Below are positions 25,233 to 37,737 of a stretch of 64,000 bases of DNA, in pieces. The notes beneath the pieces were generated by a model that was not told the DNA's origin, searched no databases, and worked only from the letters and a program-made list of their open reading frames with translations. The position numbers and the translations under genes are program-made. The DNA comes from Hibiscus mutabilis (Eukaryota; Streptophyta; Magnoliopsida; Malvales; Malvaceae), in the NCBI GenBank assembly GCA_019671005.1, contig CM033725.1:32887338-32951337 (forward strand), written 5' to 3'. Position 1 is the first letter of the stretch, and every line of letters starts with the position of its first letter.

Positions 25233-25357
25233 TGAGATGACGCGACATGTGGGAAAATGTTGGGAAACTTTTGGAATTCCCTAGAGTGTAATTCGTGTGG
25301 GATCGCTTGAAGTGTGATTGTACGTAATTAGCTAGAGTTGGATAGGCTCATGCGTCT

Positions 25358-27896
25358 TTGGTTGTTTCACAAAGAGGCTATGAGCGCGGTCGAGGTAATT
25401 TTCAAAGTAGAAAGGATGGCCAATGGAATATTGCTCATACCGTAGATGTTCGATCGTGTAGAGTTGTTAGATATGGGTATGTGTGTGTAACAAGTTCCTT
25501 TGGAGAGAATGTGGTTGTTATAAGGCTGTACAGGAGATGTCTTTTGATGGTTCAAGATCATATGATTGCTATCAATATGATGGAGTTGCCATTTTATGGT
25601 TTCAACGTGATCTTGGGTATGGATTGGTTGGTTGAGCATAGAGTTATGGTTGATTTTGAAACTGAGCGAGTTTCATTGAAACTTACCGATGATTATGAAG
25701 TTGTGGTGGTGGGCGAGAATGTCAAATTCTTATCCAATGTTGTTTGGCTTTGGAAGCGCATAAGTTGTTGGAGTTAGGGTGTCAAGCATACTTGGCTTAT
25801 GTTATAAACCCGAATGATAATGATGGCACTATGAGGATGTGTATTGATTATCGGCAACTGAACAAGTTGACGATTAAGAATAAGTATCCTTTGTCGTGGA
25901 TTGATGACCTATTCGATCAATTCTGAGGTGCCACAGTGTTTTCTAAGATTGATTTGAGATCATGATACTATCAATTGAAGGTGAAGGATAAAGATGTATC
26001 GAAGACATCTTTTTGCACCCGTTACGGACATTATGAGTTCTTGGTGATGCCGTTTGGGTTGACGAATGCGCCTGCAACTTTCATGGATATGATGAATCAG
26101 GTGTTCCATGTATTCTTGGATCAATTTGTGGTAATGTTTATTGATGATGTCCTATGTACTCACATACCGAGGAAGATCATGACAGATATTTACGGATTGT
26201 TTTGCAAGCCTTGTTGGAGAATCAACTGTATGCTAAGTTAAGCAAGTGTGAATTTTGGATTAGGGACGTAGTTTTCCTTGGACATGTTGTATCGGCCGAA
26301 GGTATTTGTGTGGATCCGTAGAAGATTGAGGCAGTTATGAATTGGAAGCAACCTAAATTGGTGATAGAGGTCTGCAGTTTCTTAGGTTTGGCCAGATATT
26401 ACTGTCACTTTGTGGATGGTTTCTCAAAAGTTACTGCTCTTTTGACTAAGTTGTTGAAAAAAGATATTCATTTTGAGTGGATAGAAGCCAGACAACCTCC
26501 GATCTTGATTCAACCTGATTCAGGAAAAAAGTTTGTGATCTGTAGTGATGCATCTTGTGTTGGTTTGGGCTGCGTGTTGGTACGAGATGGGAGAGTTGTG
26601 GCTTATGTATCTAGGCAGTTGAAGGTGCACGAGTGCAATTATCCTACGCATGATATTGAATTGGCCGCTGTTGTGTTTTCTTTAAAGATTTGGAGTCATT
26701 ATCTTTATGGTGAGAAGTGTATTGTTTACATAGATCATAAGAGCTTAAAATACTTGATGTCACAAAAAGAATTGAATATTAAGAAACGTAGGTGTTTGGG
26801 ATTACTTAAGGATTATGATTTGACGATTGAGTATCATCCTAGTAAGGCCAATATTGTGGACGATACTTTGAGTTGAAAGGTTGCTGTGGAGTTGAGAGCG
26901 ATGTTTGTGCAGTTGAGTTTGTCGCGAGATGGCGAGTTAGTGGCTGAGTTGCAAGTGAAGCCTTTCTTGGTGCAGTTAATTAAGGAGAAGCAGTTGCTTG
27001 ATGATTCGTTGGTACCGCATGTTACAGATATTGCGGAGGGTAATCCAACGGGTTTTTGCTTTAATGATAATGGTGTTTTGTGCTTTAAGAGTCGAGTAGT
27101 TGTGCCAGAAGATGATGAATTAAGGCGCACTATTTTGACTAAAGCGCATAGTAGTCTTTTTTCTATGCATCCTGGTAGTACTAAGATGTATCGGGGGTTG
27201 AAGAAGGAGTACTATTGGGTTGGTTTAAAGAAGGATGTGGCTTATTATGTTAGTAAGTGCATGGTATGTCAACGTGTTAAAGCTGAGCATCAGTTTCCTT
27301 CCGGTTTGTTGCAACCGTTGAGGGTACCAGAATGGAAATGAGAGAGAATTACAATGGATTTCATGTCGGGGCTGCCGTTGACGCCAACAAAGAAAAACTC
27401 TATTTGGGTGTTTGTGGATCACTTTACGAAGTGTGCACATTTCATAGCTATGCATACGATGTATACGTTGGATAAGTTAGCGGATTTGTATATTGCAGAG
27501 ATTGTGAGGTTGCATGGGGTGTCTAATTCTACAGTATCGAATAAAGATCCGTGTTTTACAGCGAGGTTTTGGGAATGTTTGCATAGAGCCTTGGGTACGA
27601 GGTTGAACTTCAGTACTTCATATCATCCTCAAACGGATGGTCAGTCAGAACGTGTTATCCAAGTGTTAGAAGTTATGTTGCGGTGTTATATCATTGATTA
27701 TCAAGGTTCGTGGGAGAAGTGTTTGTCGTTGGTAAGGTTTGATTATGTTAACAATCGTCTTATGTTGATTTCGATATTTAGACTCACCTTGGTGTGGCTC
27801 CCGAGACCTTTTTATGCTATGATTGTGAATATTAAGGAGGTGTGTGAATTGATAATGGGATTGAGATGCTGGTGTTTAAGATTATTGGGTTGGTAA
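25358..27896 (+). pseudogene. TEK-B pol remnant: protease, RT, RNase H, integrase
   Basis: Protease C-terminal region: VILGMDWL (25610). RT: MCIDYRQLNKLTIKNKYPL (25837), LVMPFGLTNAPATF (26042) and active site FIDD (26140). RNase H: ICSDASCVGLG (26540) and YIDHKSLKYL (26728). Integrase zinc-binding: HPGSTKM and CMVCQRVK (27170-27285). Integrase core: MDFMSGLPLTPT (27357) and YHPQTDGQSERV (27635). The usual core SDRDP reads SNKDP (27545), so the second catalytic Asp appears replaced by Asn. Stops at 25924, 26239, 26874 and 27339 cut the frame. No chromodomain could be recognised after 27896. Confidence 0.85.
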
Positions 27897-28632
27897 GCAT
27901 ATATAGTATGTTGTGTTGGTGACGAGTGTGTTGGCGATGTTAGATGTTGCTATAGACTGAGTATTTTATGGATATTTGGTTTCATGAGTAGTAAAAATGG
28001 TAGTAAAGCAAGGGTTTATTCTCTATTTCGGTGAGTGTGGGTTGTCGTGTTGGAAGGTATGTTGGTTCTGAGAATGTTACTAGTAAGTGTGAACAGCAAG
28101 CATGCACAAGGCAAAAACACTTATATGTATATATTTAAATATGTCGGTACATGCATACATTTGGACATGACATTAGAGGTTTGCATACATATGCATAGAC
28201 ATTCATAAGGGCATGTAAGTGATCATGCATACATATGTTCACACTTACGAATGACTTTTCGGACACCCAACAAGGAATTGGCGTAAGCAAGGTGACTTGT
28301 GTAGGTTAGTTTTTGCAAGGAGGTGCTCCAGAGTCTTGAGGTTTGTGGGAGGTGTTAAAGATCGGTTTCCAAGAGTTAAAGTTGTTTTATTTGGAAATAA
28401 CCAAGTTTAGTGTTAGAAATATGTAGTTTTCTAATTTCGTTGTTTGATAGTGATGTCAGTTGAGGAAATTTTGGATGCCTATGGTGGTGTTCCTTGTGAT
28501 GAGGTTACCGAGTTGCTAAGGATGTTGTGATGACATCAAGGTGTGGAAGAGGTCACACGGGTAAGTGGGAAGACTGGAAAGAATGGTTTTCTTGGTCTTT
28601 TTCGTCGAATAAAATTTCGAGGATGAAATTTT
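27897..28632 (+). other. TEK-B 3' internal region, no clear coding content
   Basis: This lies between the integrase remnant and the purine tract, where Tekay elements carry the integrase tail, chromodomain and 3' UTR. I recognise only the typical terminal wording (ttcgaggatgaaatttttttaag). Confidence 0.55.
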
Positions 28633-28633
28633 T

Positions 28634-28646
28634 TAAGAGGGGGGAG
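28634..28646 (+). other. TEK-B polypurine tract
   Basis: aagaggggggagt-type purine run one base before the TGTAATG of the 3' LTR. Confidence 0.85.
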
Positions 28647-30349
28647 TTGTAATGTCCTGATTTTGGGCCTAGGAGCTAGCTGAATAGTTGGACAGTTCGG
28701 GCGAATCGGATTAGGTGGTTCAGTCTAGTTTCGAGAATTAAATCAAATTAAATGATTTTTCCGGCCGAAATAAAATATGGAAAATAGTCTAAAATACTTT
28801 AATAATATTTTGAGAGTTTTGGTAAGCTCAATTTGATAAAATAAATTGAGGTGAAATGACATTTTAAAGTGGTGACTAAATGGTCAAGGTTGCAAAAATG
28901 TTTTAGTAACTAAATCGTAAAAATGGTCAAAACTTAGAATCTTTAAGGAGCTATTACACCAAAATGTTTCATCAGTCTTTTCTCTTAATTGGGTCATTTT
29001 AAAAAGGTTTTTAAGGATTTAATAATTACTAAATAAAATAGATTTGATAAAAAGGATTCGTGAAAGCTTAATTATTTTCTTATGTAACTTCCCATTTTCT
29101 CTCATCTTTTCTCTCTACTTTCTCACTTGCCAAACTAAACTTCTTTCACTAAAATGATGAGAAATCAATTGATTTGATTTCCTTTTTGGTTTCCTAAATT
29201 GATTCTTTCATTTATACAACAAATCTCATTGGATTTCTTGAAGATTCCAATTAAGGGGAAGCAAATCTTTAGAGGTGATCTTTCTTTTCTCTCCTCTAAT
29301 TAAAGGTTATTTATTAAAATTCTCAATTTCTTGACTCTTGTAATTTGTTTTCTAAATTGATTTGAGTTAAAGAGGATGATATCTTGCTTTAATTAAGCTT
29401 TGATTGAGGTTTAATTGATGAAAATGGTTGATATTCATTTTGGATTGTTATTTTCGGGTTTTGAATTTATTTTAATCATAATCTTGATGATTAATAATGT
29501 GGTAAAGTGGGTTTTAATGTTGTAATCCCGAAACTAGGTGAATTGCTAGATTTCTAGGTTGAAATCTTTGAGATTATGGCTTGTTTGTGTTGTTTAATGG
29601 TTGCTGGTGGTAAAAGGATGTTGAGTGGATGTTTTTAGATGTGTTTTGATGTTGTTTAAAGGTTAATCTCGCTGGGTAATGGTTGGAGATTGTTTAGAAA
29701 GGATTCACTAATGTTTTCGGTTTATTTCGGATGTCGTTTATTGGTTTTTTGTTAGAGTGAGTTGTGGAGTTATTTTGCTGGAGGCTTTGATGCGGGAATG
29801 TGCATTAATCCTCTGTTTTGTTTTATTAGAAGTAGGGGAGGTTTTGAGGTCGCTTCGGCAAAGCAAGCAAAGCATTTTCGGTGAGTAGAAATGGATTTAA
29901 ATGCTTTTAAAGGTTTGAAAGAAATATTTTGGGGGTTTAGATTGATCTTGAAACGCTAATCTATGCTCGGATGTAAGTATGGAAGATTTCACTCTTGGTA
30001 TTTTAGTTTTCTCATTGTTTTTGTTAATCAGGCTCATGTTTTGGAAAAAGATTTGTTACCTACCGTTTATGCATGTTTTATGAATTGTCAGATGATTCAT
30101 GTGATCCCATGAGATTGATTTATGATTTTAAAGAGATTATATCTTGTTGAAAAAATGTTATGCATTGTTCATGCTTTTGAAATGGGATGAGAAATGGTTT
30201 ATGTTTATGCATTGAAAAATAGTAAGGTAACATGATTTTTAAGTGTACATTGGCAAGTGATGAGATTTATATTATTGTCGGATATAATTGGTCGACCAAT
30301 AGGATTAAAGTGCACTCTAAAATAAAAAATTTGTACGTGAGACAAATTC

Positions 30350-30560
30350 TTCGGTTACACAATAGGGGTAGTGCTATTGTGAAGTGATAGGGGTAGTGCT
30401 ATCACATACGAGCAATAGGGGTAGTGTCATCCCGGTCGAAGTGAGATTATGGTGAGGTTAGTTTCACCATGAGACTTGATAGGGTAATTCCATCAAAGAA
30501 TACACATATCTAAACATGAATGGGTAGAGGTAGTGATATAAAAGGATAGGGGTAGTTCCA
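30350..30560 (+). repeat. Minisatellite in TEK-B LTR (ataggggtagtg units)
   Basis: The phrase ataggggtagtg recurs at about 30362, 30388 and 30415, and as a decayed version near 30525-30560, each followed by a variable short stretch such as ctattgtg or ctatcac. Confidence 0.75.
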
Positions 30561-30570
30561 CCCAGATCAC

Positions 30571-32236
30571 TTGAATACCAATATATGAGATTACATTTAT
30601 CATGATTTGTAAATGATTTTGTATAATGAGATTTATACATGAGATTCTATTTTGCGATATGCTTTATGAGAAATAAGCATGAGAAGCTTTGGTTTGAGAT
30701 TTGCATTATGGTTAATGCATGTGATTTATGATACATGTTTTAAATTATTGATGATTTTGCTTTAAAAGGGTTTTAACGCATGAGATATAGTTGAGCATGA
30801 TGAAAGATGGTTTACACTTGAGAAATGGTTTTAAAATGCATTGTTGTTGGTTTTTAATCGAGCGACCCTCACTAAGCATTTATGCTTACGCTCTCTTTTC
30901 CAACAATGTAGAGAAATGGCTTGAGTGAGGCAGCGAGAAAGCAAGGGGAAATTCTAAGAGGCGTATCATCGCTCAAGTATGGTTTTACATTCACCAAATA
31001 GTAATAAGTGGCAATGGGAAAGTACCTATATGTTTTGGGAGTATGTGTTTGAACTCCCTAGTTATGTAGCAAGTTTATATTACCTATTTGGACTCATAAT
31101 TGGTTTTGATGTTAGAATATGCTTTGATTTGGGGGCTTTTGGGAAAATGTAAGCATGTTGGGTAGAAATCATGCTTATAGGACTTCCTTTGTTCACGTAA
31201 TGCCTACGCTCTTACATCGTAGTGCTATTTGGTTGTTATGATGTTTGTATGTTGCTGCGGTATTGATGCTTGAGTTTTAAATGTTTTTGGGGTTATTTCG
31301 GATGTGTTTAGGAAGGTTCCGAAGTGTTTCGAACGTGTAGATTTTTTGAACCTACAGACAGGTTTTGAAACCAGGCCTTAGGTTTCGAAACAAGGGGGCA
31401 AATTTTGGCTTGAATGCCAATATATGAGATCACATTTATCATGATTTGTAAATGGTTTTGTATAATGAGATTCTATTTTGTGATATGCCTTATGAGAGAT
31501 AAGCATGAGAATCTTTGGCTTGAGATTTGCATTATAGTTAATGCATGCGATTTATGATACATGTTTTAAATGATTGATGATTTTGCTTTAAAAGGGTTTT
31601 AAAGCATGAGATATAGTTGAGCATGATGAAAGATGGTTAAACTTGAGAAATGGTTTTAAAATGCATTGTTGTTGGTTTTTAATCGAGCGACCCTCACTAG
31701 GCATTTATGCTTACGCTCTCTTTTCCAACAATGTAGAGAAATAGCTTGAGTGAGGCAGCGAGAAAGCAATGAGAAATTCCAAGAGGCATATAACCACTCA
31801 AGTATGGTTTTACATTTACTAAATAGTAATAAGTAACAATGGGAGAGTACATATATGTTTTAGGAGTATGTGTTTGAACTCCCTAGTTATGTAGCAAGTT
31901 TATATTGCCTATTTGGACTCGTAAATGGTTTTGATGTTAGACTATGCTTTGATTTGGGGGCTTGTGGGGAAATGTAAGCATGTTGGGTAGAAATCATGCC
32001 TATAGGACTTCATTTGTTGCCGTAATGCCTACACTCTTACATCGTAGTGGTCTTTGGTTGTTATGATGTTTTTATGTTGTTGCGGTATTGATTCTTGAGT
32101 CTTAAATGTTTGTGGGGTTATTTCGGATGTGTTTAGGAAGGTTTCGAAGTGTTTTGAACGTGTAGATTTTGTGAACCTACAGACAGGTTTCGAAACCAGA
32201 CCCTAGGTTTCGAAACTAGAGGGCTAAATTTTGGCT
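30571..32236 (+). repeat. About 835-bp tandem duplication within the TEK-B LTR
   Basis: Unit 1 is 30571-31409 and unit 2 is 31410-32236, both running from ttgaat.ccaatatatgag to aaattttggct. Unit 2 lacks 12 bp (tttatacatgag) and has many point differences, so the duplication is not recent. Confidence 0.92.
30870..30888 (+). other. CACT plus hairpin in TEK-B LTR
   Basis: CACT is followed by stem TAAGCA, loop TTTA and stem TGCTTA (30873-30888). The duplicated unit near 31697-31712 has TAGGCA/TGCTTA, still pairable through one G-T. Confidence 0.75.
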
Positions 32237-32853
32237 ACTAGAGCCTAGGTTTCGAAACCACATAGAGAGGTTTTGATACCTTTTGCGAGGATTCGTCCGT
32301 TATGTTGAAAAATAGTTTCTAAAGTTATATTTTGGTCCATAGTTGTTAGGTATGCAATTAGATGGGTTCAAATGATCATTTTAAGTTGAAAATTGACATG
32401 TATGCATGGAAACTGACTAATTGAGGATTGGTAAAACAAATTTTAAGCAAGTCCTTATAGTTTATAGATTTACATTTTGGTCCCTAAAAATTGGCAATGC
32501 TTAATTGATTATGCAAATGAGCTTGGTTTGAGACGAAATTTCACATGTATGTTTTAAATGGACCTAATTAAAGACTGGTAAACTCAAAATGGTAGAAGTC
32601 TCTCTAATTTTCTAGAATTGCAATTTGGTTCCTAAATTGCAATTGAGTGTAATTGGATGTCGACCCGATGCTTAATTGAGTCGAGTTTTCACCCGCTGCC
32701 TTATCACCCACCATATGTTATAATATTGCATCTAAATAAGATAAAAGAAATATGGTCGTTTATCGAGGTGAACCTTTCCAAGTTTTCTTCAGTAAACCCA
32801 ATATAGCTCGTTCGGTTCGGTCTTGCGATTAGATCGGGTTAAGGGGGGTTACA

Positions 32854-34912
32854 TCATCTCTTATGGTAATGGTCTTACCATTTTCAAGGTGATGCTCTAG
32901 GCGTGATTGTTGGTCAACAACTAAGTTCTCACTGCCCTTCTTGTCTCGGATCTCGAGATCAAATTCTTGTAGCAAGAGCAACCATCAGATCAGTTTGGGC
33001 TTGGCATCCTTCTTTTCCAAGAGGTATTTTAATGTCGAATGATCTATATACACCACAACTTTGTTACCAACTAAATAAGATATGAATTTATCAAATGCAA
33101 ATACAACTGCGAGAAATTCTTTCTCGGTAGTGGTGTAATTTAGTTGTGCTTCATTCAATGTCTGGCTGGCATAGCAAATGGTATGAAAAACTTTGCCACG
33201 TTGCTGTCTAAGCACTGCTCCAACGGTATAGTCACTGGCATCGTACATAAGCTCGAATGGCTCATTCCAATCCAGTGCCACAACTATAGGGACATTAATC
33301 AAATTCTCCTTAAGTTCTTGAAACTCTCTTAAACAAGAATCATCAAATGCAAAAGTAGCATTTTGTTCTAAAAGCAAGCATAAAGGTTTAGAAATTTTAG
33401 AAAAGTATTTAATGAAATGACAGTAAAAACCTGCATGTCCCAAAAAACTTTTAATACCTTTTACACTTGTAGGAGATGGCAATTGCTTGATTACCTCAAA
33501 TTTTTCTTTGCCAACCTTTAATCCCCTCTTAGTCACCTTGTGCCCAGAACAATGCCTTCCTTCACCATGAAGTGGCATTTTTCCAAGTTTAAGACCAAGT
33601 TTGTCTCAATGCATCTCCTCAAAACTTGCTCCAAACTCTAAGGACATTCTTCAAATGTTTTTCCAAACATTGAGAAATCGTCCATGAACACTTCCAAGTT
33701 ATGTTCAATCATGTCGAAAAAAATAGACATCATGTAATGTTGAAACGTCGTCGGGGCATTACATAATTCGAAGGATATTCTTCTAAAGGCAAATGTCTCA
33801 TATGAACATGTGAACGTGGTTTTCTCGTGATCTTCCGGAGCTATGCAAATCTGATTATATCCTGAACAACCATATAGGAAGCAATAGAATGCCTTACCTG
33901 CCAATCTGTCCAACATTTGATCAATGAAGGGGATTGGAAAATGAACTTTCTTGGTGGAATTATTTAGCTTTCTATAATCCATTCACACTCTTCATCCAGT
34001 AGCATTTCTAGAAGGAATTAGCTCATTGTTGCTATTTTGAACCTCAGTCATGCCACCTTTCTTTGGCATGCATTGTACCGGGCTGACCCACGAGCTATCA
34101 AAAATGGAATAGATTATCCCGGCATCCAGCCACTTAATAATCTCTTTTTTAGCAACCTCTTTCATGCTCGAGTTCAATCTTATCTGGCCCTCAACTGTTT
34201 TGCCATGATATTCTTCAAGAATTATTTTGTGCATGCAAATGGTTGGGCTTATTCCTCGGATATCAGCCAAGGTCCATCCCAACGCTTGCTTATAATTGCT
34301 TAAAATTTCTAGCAATCTTTCCTCCTGATCATTAGTTAGATCAGCAGCAATGATCACTGGTAAGGTTGAGTGTTTACCTAAGTAGGCATACTTGAGATGG
34401 CATGGCAATGATTTTAGTTCCAATTCAGGTGGCTCCTTAATGGATGGTCTAGGTGCCACGATCTCTCTGCCAGCCAACTCTAATAGTTCTGACTGTCCAA
34501 AATAGCTTACCTCTTCTAGAGTTGTTCCTTCAATGTCCTTACTTGTTTCTTCAACACTATCTCGTCCACTAGCATCATCATCTGTTTCTTGGCACAACTG
34601 TGCCACGTCCACCTCAAAAATAGACTCCATCATTTCATCAGCTTGGCATTCCTCGGATTCATCTATACACTTAAGAGCTTGAAACACATTAAATGTAACA
34701 TGTTGATCATTCATGCGCATAGTTAATTGACCTTTATGAACATCAATCAAAGCTTTACCTGTGGCAAGGAATGGTTTGCCAAATATAATTGGGATATTAA
34801 CATCTGCCTCATAATCTAAAATGATAAAATCAGCTGGAAATATGAATTTGTCTACCTTTACCAACACATCCTCAATCTTACTCTTAGGATGTGCAAAAGA
34901 ACAGTTTTCCAT
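32854..34912 (-). pseudogene. Athila copy 1 protease tail, RT and RNase H
   Basis: Minus-strand reading. SKIEDVLVKVDKFIFPADF and IIFGKPFLATGKALIDV (34880-34740) are the Athila protease region. An acidic linker runs to GISPTICMHKI (34230). RT from 33982: MDYRKLNN, FPIPFIDQMLDRLAG, TTFTCSYETFAFRR and the active site VFMDDFS (33690). RNase H from about 33330: LMYDASDYTVGAVL and VYIDHSTLKYLL. An in-frame stop at 33983-33991 and a shift near 33600 break it. It ends at 32854, where TEK-B was inserted. Confidence 0.85.
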
Positions 34913-34974
34913 CTAAAGTATTATCGTGGTAGGCCTTGCTTCTATGCCAAGCTTTCTAAAAATAGACATTGGCG

Positions 34975-36960
34975 TCAGATTGATGCTAGCTCCCAAGTCA
35001 CACAGTCCCTTACCCATAATTTGTTGCAAATGGTATAGGGAATAGTAAAACTTTTTAGATCTTTCAACTTTGGTGGCAACCGATTGAGGATCATTGCACT
35101 ATATCCCTCAGTGAGAGCTACAATCTCGAAATCACCCAGCTTCCTCTTTTGGGACAAATTATCCTTCATGAATTTAACATAATTGGGCATTTGCTTGAGA
35201 GCTTTCACCAATGGTAGATTGATCTACAATTGTTTAAGGACTTCCAAGAAGCGCTTAAATTGTTGATCTTTCTTGTGTTTTTGTATTCTTTGTGGAAATG
35301 GTGGAGGTGGATAAGCATAAGCATATGTTGGATCCACCGGCTTTGCCAAGGTTTTGCTGGCATCCGACTGAGGTCTGGCATCAGGCTGCAGTCTGCCATC
35401 AGACTACGGTCTGGCATCGCGTATGCTAGCTTATTTCTTCTCTGCTTCTTTTGGTTCATCTACTGGTTCTTTCTTCTCCTCTTGACAACTATTTGGCTGC
35501 TTTATAGATGTCTTAGCCTCATATTGTTTGCGACTTCGAAGAGTTACAACTTTGCATTGTTCATTGCGGTTTTGCCTGACATCTTCTATATCACTTGGAA
35601 AAGCTCTCTAGGGTTTGTTGCTGAGTGTACTTGTAATCTGTCCAATATGTACCTCCAAGTTTCGCATAGATCCTGCCAAACTCTAGACTGTTGTATCATT
35701 CCTCTCCATGTATTCTGTCAAAGTCCCATGGTTGTTCCTTTGCCCTGCATTAAAATTGTTTTGTGCCCTATGTGGCATGACATTCTGGTTGACCCTGGCA
35801 TGGCATTGTTGTTTTGCCTCTGGATATTGATGTTCTGACGTTAGACATTGTATTGGTTACCTGGGTGTTGTCTTCATCCTGCATTGTAAGTATTGAAATT
35901 TGGATTATAATTACGATTAAAATTGCTAAAAAAATTTACCGACTCAGGGTTGGTAGGGCAACTTCCTTGTGTTGATCCTCTCCACATAATGTATAGAATG
36001 GTTCTAATGCCTTGACTTCTTGGGCCTCATTACTCTTTTGCAAAGTTCTCACCATGCTAGTAAGATTGGAAATTTCAGTGTGGATGGATGTAAGTTCATC
36101 TATCTGCAAATTCCCACTAGTCTTAGTTCTTGTCCCAAGTCTGGCAGTAGGATATTCAAAATCATTGATTGAAATCCTCTCAAGGATGCCAACTGCCTCT
36201 GTATAGTTTTTTGTCAAGTAGTGAGCCATTTGCCGAAGCATCAACAACCGTTCTGGCTTATGCATTGAGTCTATTGTAGAAGGTCTCTATCTAGGTCCAT
36301 TTAGGGAATCCATGCATGGGAAACCTCCTAAACAAGTCCTTAAATCTCTCTCATACATCATATAGGGTCTCATCATTAGCCTGCCTAAATGTGATGATCT
36401 CACTCCTCAGCTTGGCAGTAAGTTTGGGTGGCTGGAATTGTAGCAAAAATTTCTGGCATAGATCTCCCCATGAGGAGACAAAACCAGGTGGAAAAGAACT
36501 TAGCCATATTTTTGCTCTAACTCTTAAGGAGAATGTAAATAATTTTCACTTTATTGTATCCTCCGATACTCCAGGCTGTTGAAATAGTTGGCAAACCTCC
36601 ATGAATTGCTTCAAGTATTGCCTCAGATCTCTAGTAGGTGCTCCATCAAATTGTCCTACATTCAAAAGTGTTTGTATCATTACTGGTTTGAGTTTAAAAT
36701 TAGGTGTATTTACCTCGGGACCAATCAGTCTTGGCATGAAATTCTTAATGTTTGGTGTCGAGTGCTCTCTAATAGGTCTCTCTTCCTCCACATTAACGAC
36801 TAAAGCAACAGGAGCTGGTGGTATCCCATTTTTATTTGGTGGATTCTCTACATTGTTTAAGACACCATTTCCTCCATTGCCTTAATAAGCTATTTCTCAA
36901 ACTTTTTTCTTTAACCTTCATAGGGTTTTTTCGATTTCCGGATCGTATGGCCAATCTTCC
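34975..36960 (-). pseudogene. Athila copy 1 gag and gag-protease spacer
   Basis: The start region reads MVEDW.YDPEI. The capsid includes MIQTLLNVGQFDGAPTRDL and FMEVCQLFQQPGVSEDTIK (36690-36546) and continues through an ERFKDLFRRFPMHGFPKW stretch in broken frame. From 36265 comes the capsid tail with a decayed zinc knuckle (TLCGEDQHKE). 35459-35205 is repetitive M/P/D/R text, and 35211-34975 has ALKQMPNYVKFMKD and LNRLPPKLKD, an Athila spacer signature. Multiple stops. Confidence 0.8.
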
Positions 36961-37070
36961 ACCATAGGGCAGTTTCTGGTCATACACCGATAAAAAAAGA
37001 AATAAATAATAAAAAAAACAAAATAAAAGAAAAACAAGTAAAAATTTGAAAACAATAATTTCCATTGCAT

Positions 37071-37088
37071 TCCCCAGCAACGACGCCA
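37071..37088 (-). other. Athila copy 1 primer-binding site, Asp-tRNA type
   Basis: The minus strand reads TGGCGTCGTTGCTGGGGA, close to the Asp-tRNA complement used by Athila (TGGCGCCGTTGCCGGGGA). It sits 13 bases downstream of the LTR end. Confidence 0.85.
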
Positions 37089-37101
37089 AAAACTTTTCGA
37101 C

Positions 37102-37737
37102 TGTGATAACGCTTGGCAAAAGGGTAGAAAATGTAATGGAAATATGTAAGAATAATTCCAAGTATGAGTCCTTTGCGTGCAAGTATACACGGTCAATAAG
37201 TAATACAACAGTAAGCTGAGTATCAAATCCACAAGGATATTATTACTTGTTAGGGAAAATGTTGGATTGATTTTGAAGTGGTTTTAGAAAGTGATTTAAA
37301 GAAATGGAAAGAAAGTAAAACAACGTTGGCAAGAGGAGTTTTCAAATGATTGATGAGTGTTGGCAAGGGATGCCTAGTTTTCACGCTATTCATGCCATCC
37401 TTAATAATGTTCTGCCTTGGAATTATTGCCGAGCAGATTCAAAGATGACATTGCCTCTGTCGATGTAATGCCCAAAATTAAACATGTTAAACCCTATATG
37501 TCTATAGTGAATTTTTTCATTAATTAATTTGATTAGGTTCCAATCTATACTCCTAAGGGGTAGATTCACTTTAGAAGAAAGCTCATCTACTTGAACATCT
37601 TCTTTTGAAGCTTCTCTCCTTAGTACCTAGCAATGATCGTTGCCCCTCAAGTTTGTTAAGATATTAAGGTTCAATAAGCAAACAATGCCATCGTTCGCTT
37701 GGCAAAGAATTTAATAAAAACTGAAAAACATGCAAGA
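37102..37737 (-). repeat. Athila copy 1 5' LTR, truncated
   Basis: It ends TTATCACA on the minus strand and matches 45770-46420 of copy 2 and 62116-62750 of copy 3. Homology stops at about 37737 (after aaaacatgc), where TEK-C begins. A 29-bp stretch present in copy 2 (near 45907) is missing at about 37237. Confidence 0.85.

Larger units (their letters stand above)
25233..32853 (+). mobile_element. TEK-B: 5'-truncated Tekay-like Gypsy element with complete 3' LTR
   Basis: It starts within a gag/protease sequence of another family fused to TEK-A RT, then has protease, RT, RNase H, integrase, purine tract and a 4.2-kb 3' LTR. The LTR start (TGTAATGTCC) differs from that of TEK-A (TGTAACACCCTGG), so they are separate families. 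The right flank (32854) resumes Athila copy 1 RNase H. Confidence 0.82.
28648..32853 (+). repeat. 3' LTR of TEK-B, enlarged by an internal duplication
   Basis: It begins TGTAATGTCC and ends GGGGTTACA. The length is 4206 bp, of which about 830 bp is an internal tandem copy; without that it is close to the 3.2-kb TEK-S LTR. Shared layout with TEK-S includes a repeat block and a CACT-plus-hairpin stretch. Confidence 0.82.
17590..37737 (-). mobile_element. Athila-like Gypsy retrotransposon copy 1, split by nested elements
   Basis: The minus-strand order from right to left is 5' LTR fragment (37102-37737), Asp-tRNA type primer site (37071-37088), gag, protease, RT and RNase H to 32854. TEK-A and TEK-B (19792-32853) then interrupt it. 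Integrase C-terminus and a third ORF follow from 19791 down to about 17590. Against copy 2, 625 bp are missing at the interruption (copy 2 positions 42471-43095). The 3' LTR is absent at the left edge and the 5' LTR is truncated at 37737. Confidence 0.85.

Noticed and set aside
35230..35838. 202-residue plus-strand frame with hydrophobic stretches, resembling a membrane protein
   Set aside because: It is antisense to the Athila gag-protease spacer, and similar antisense frames occur along the element.
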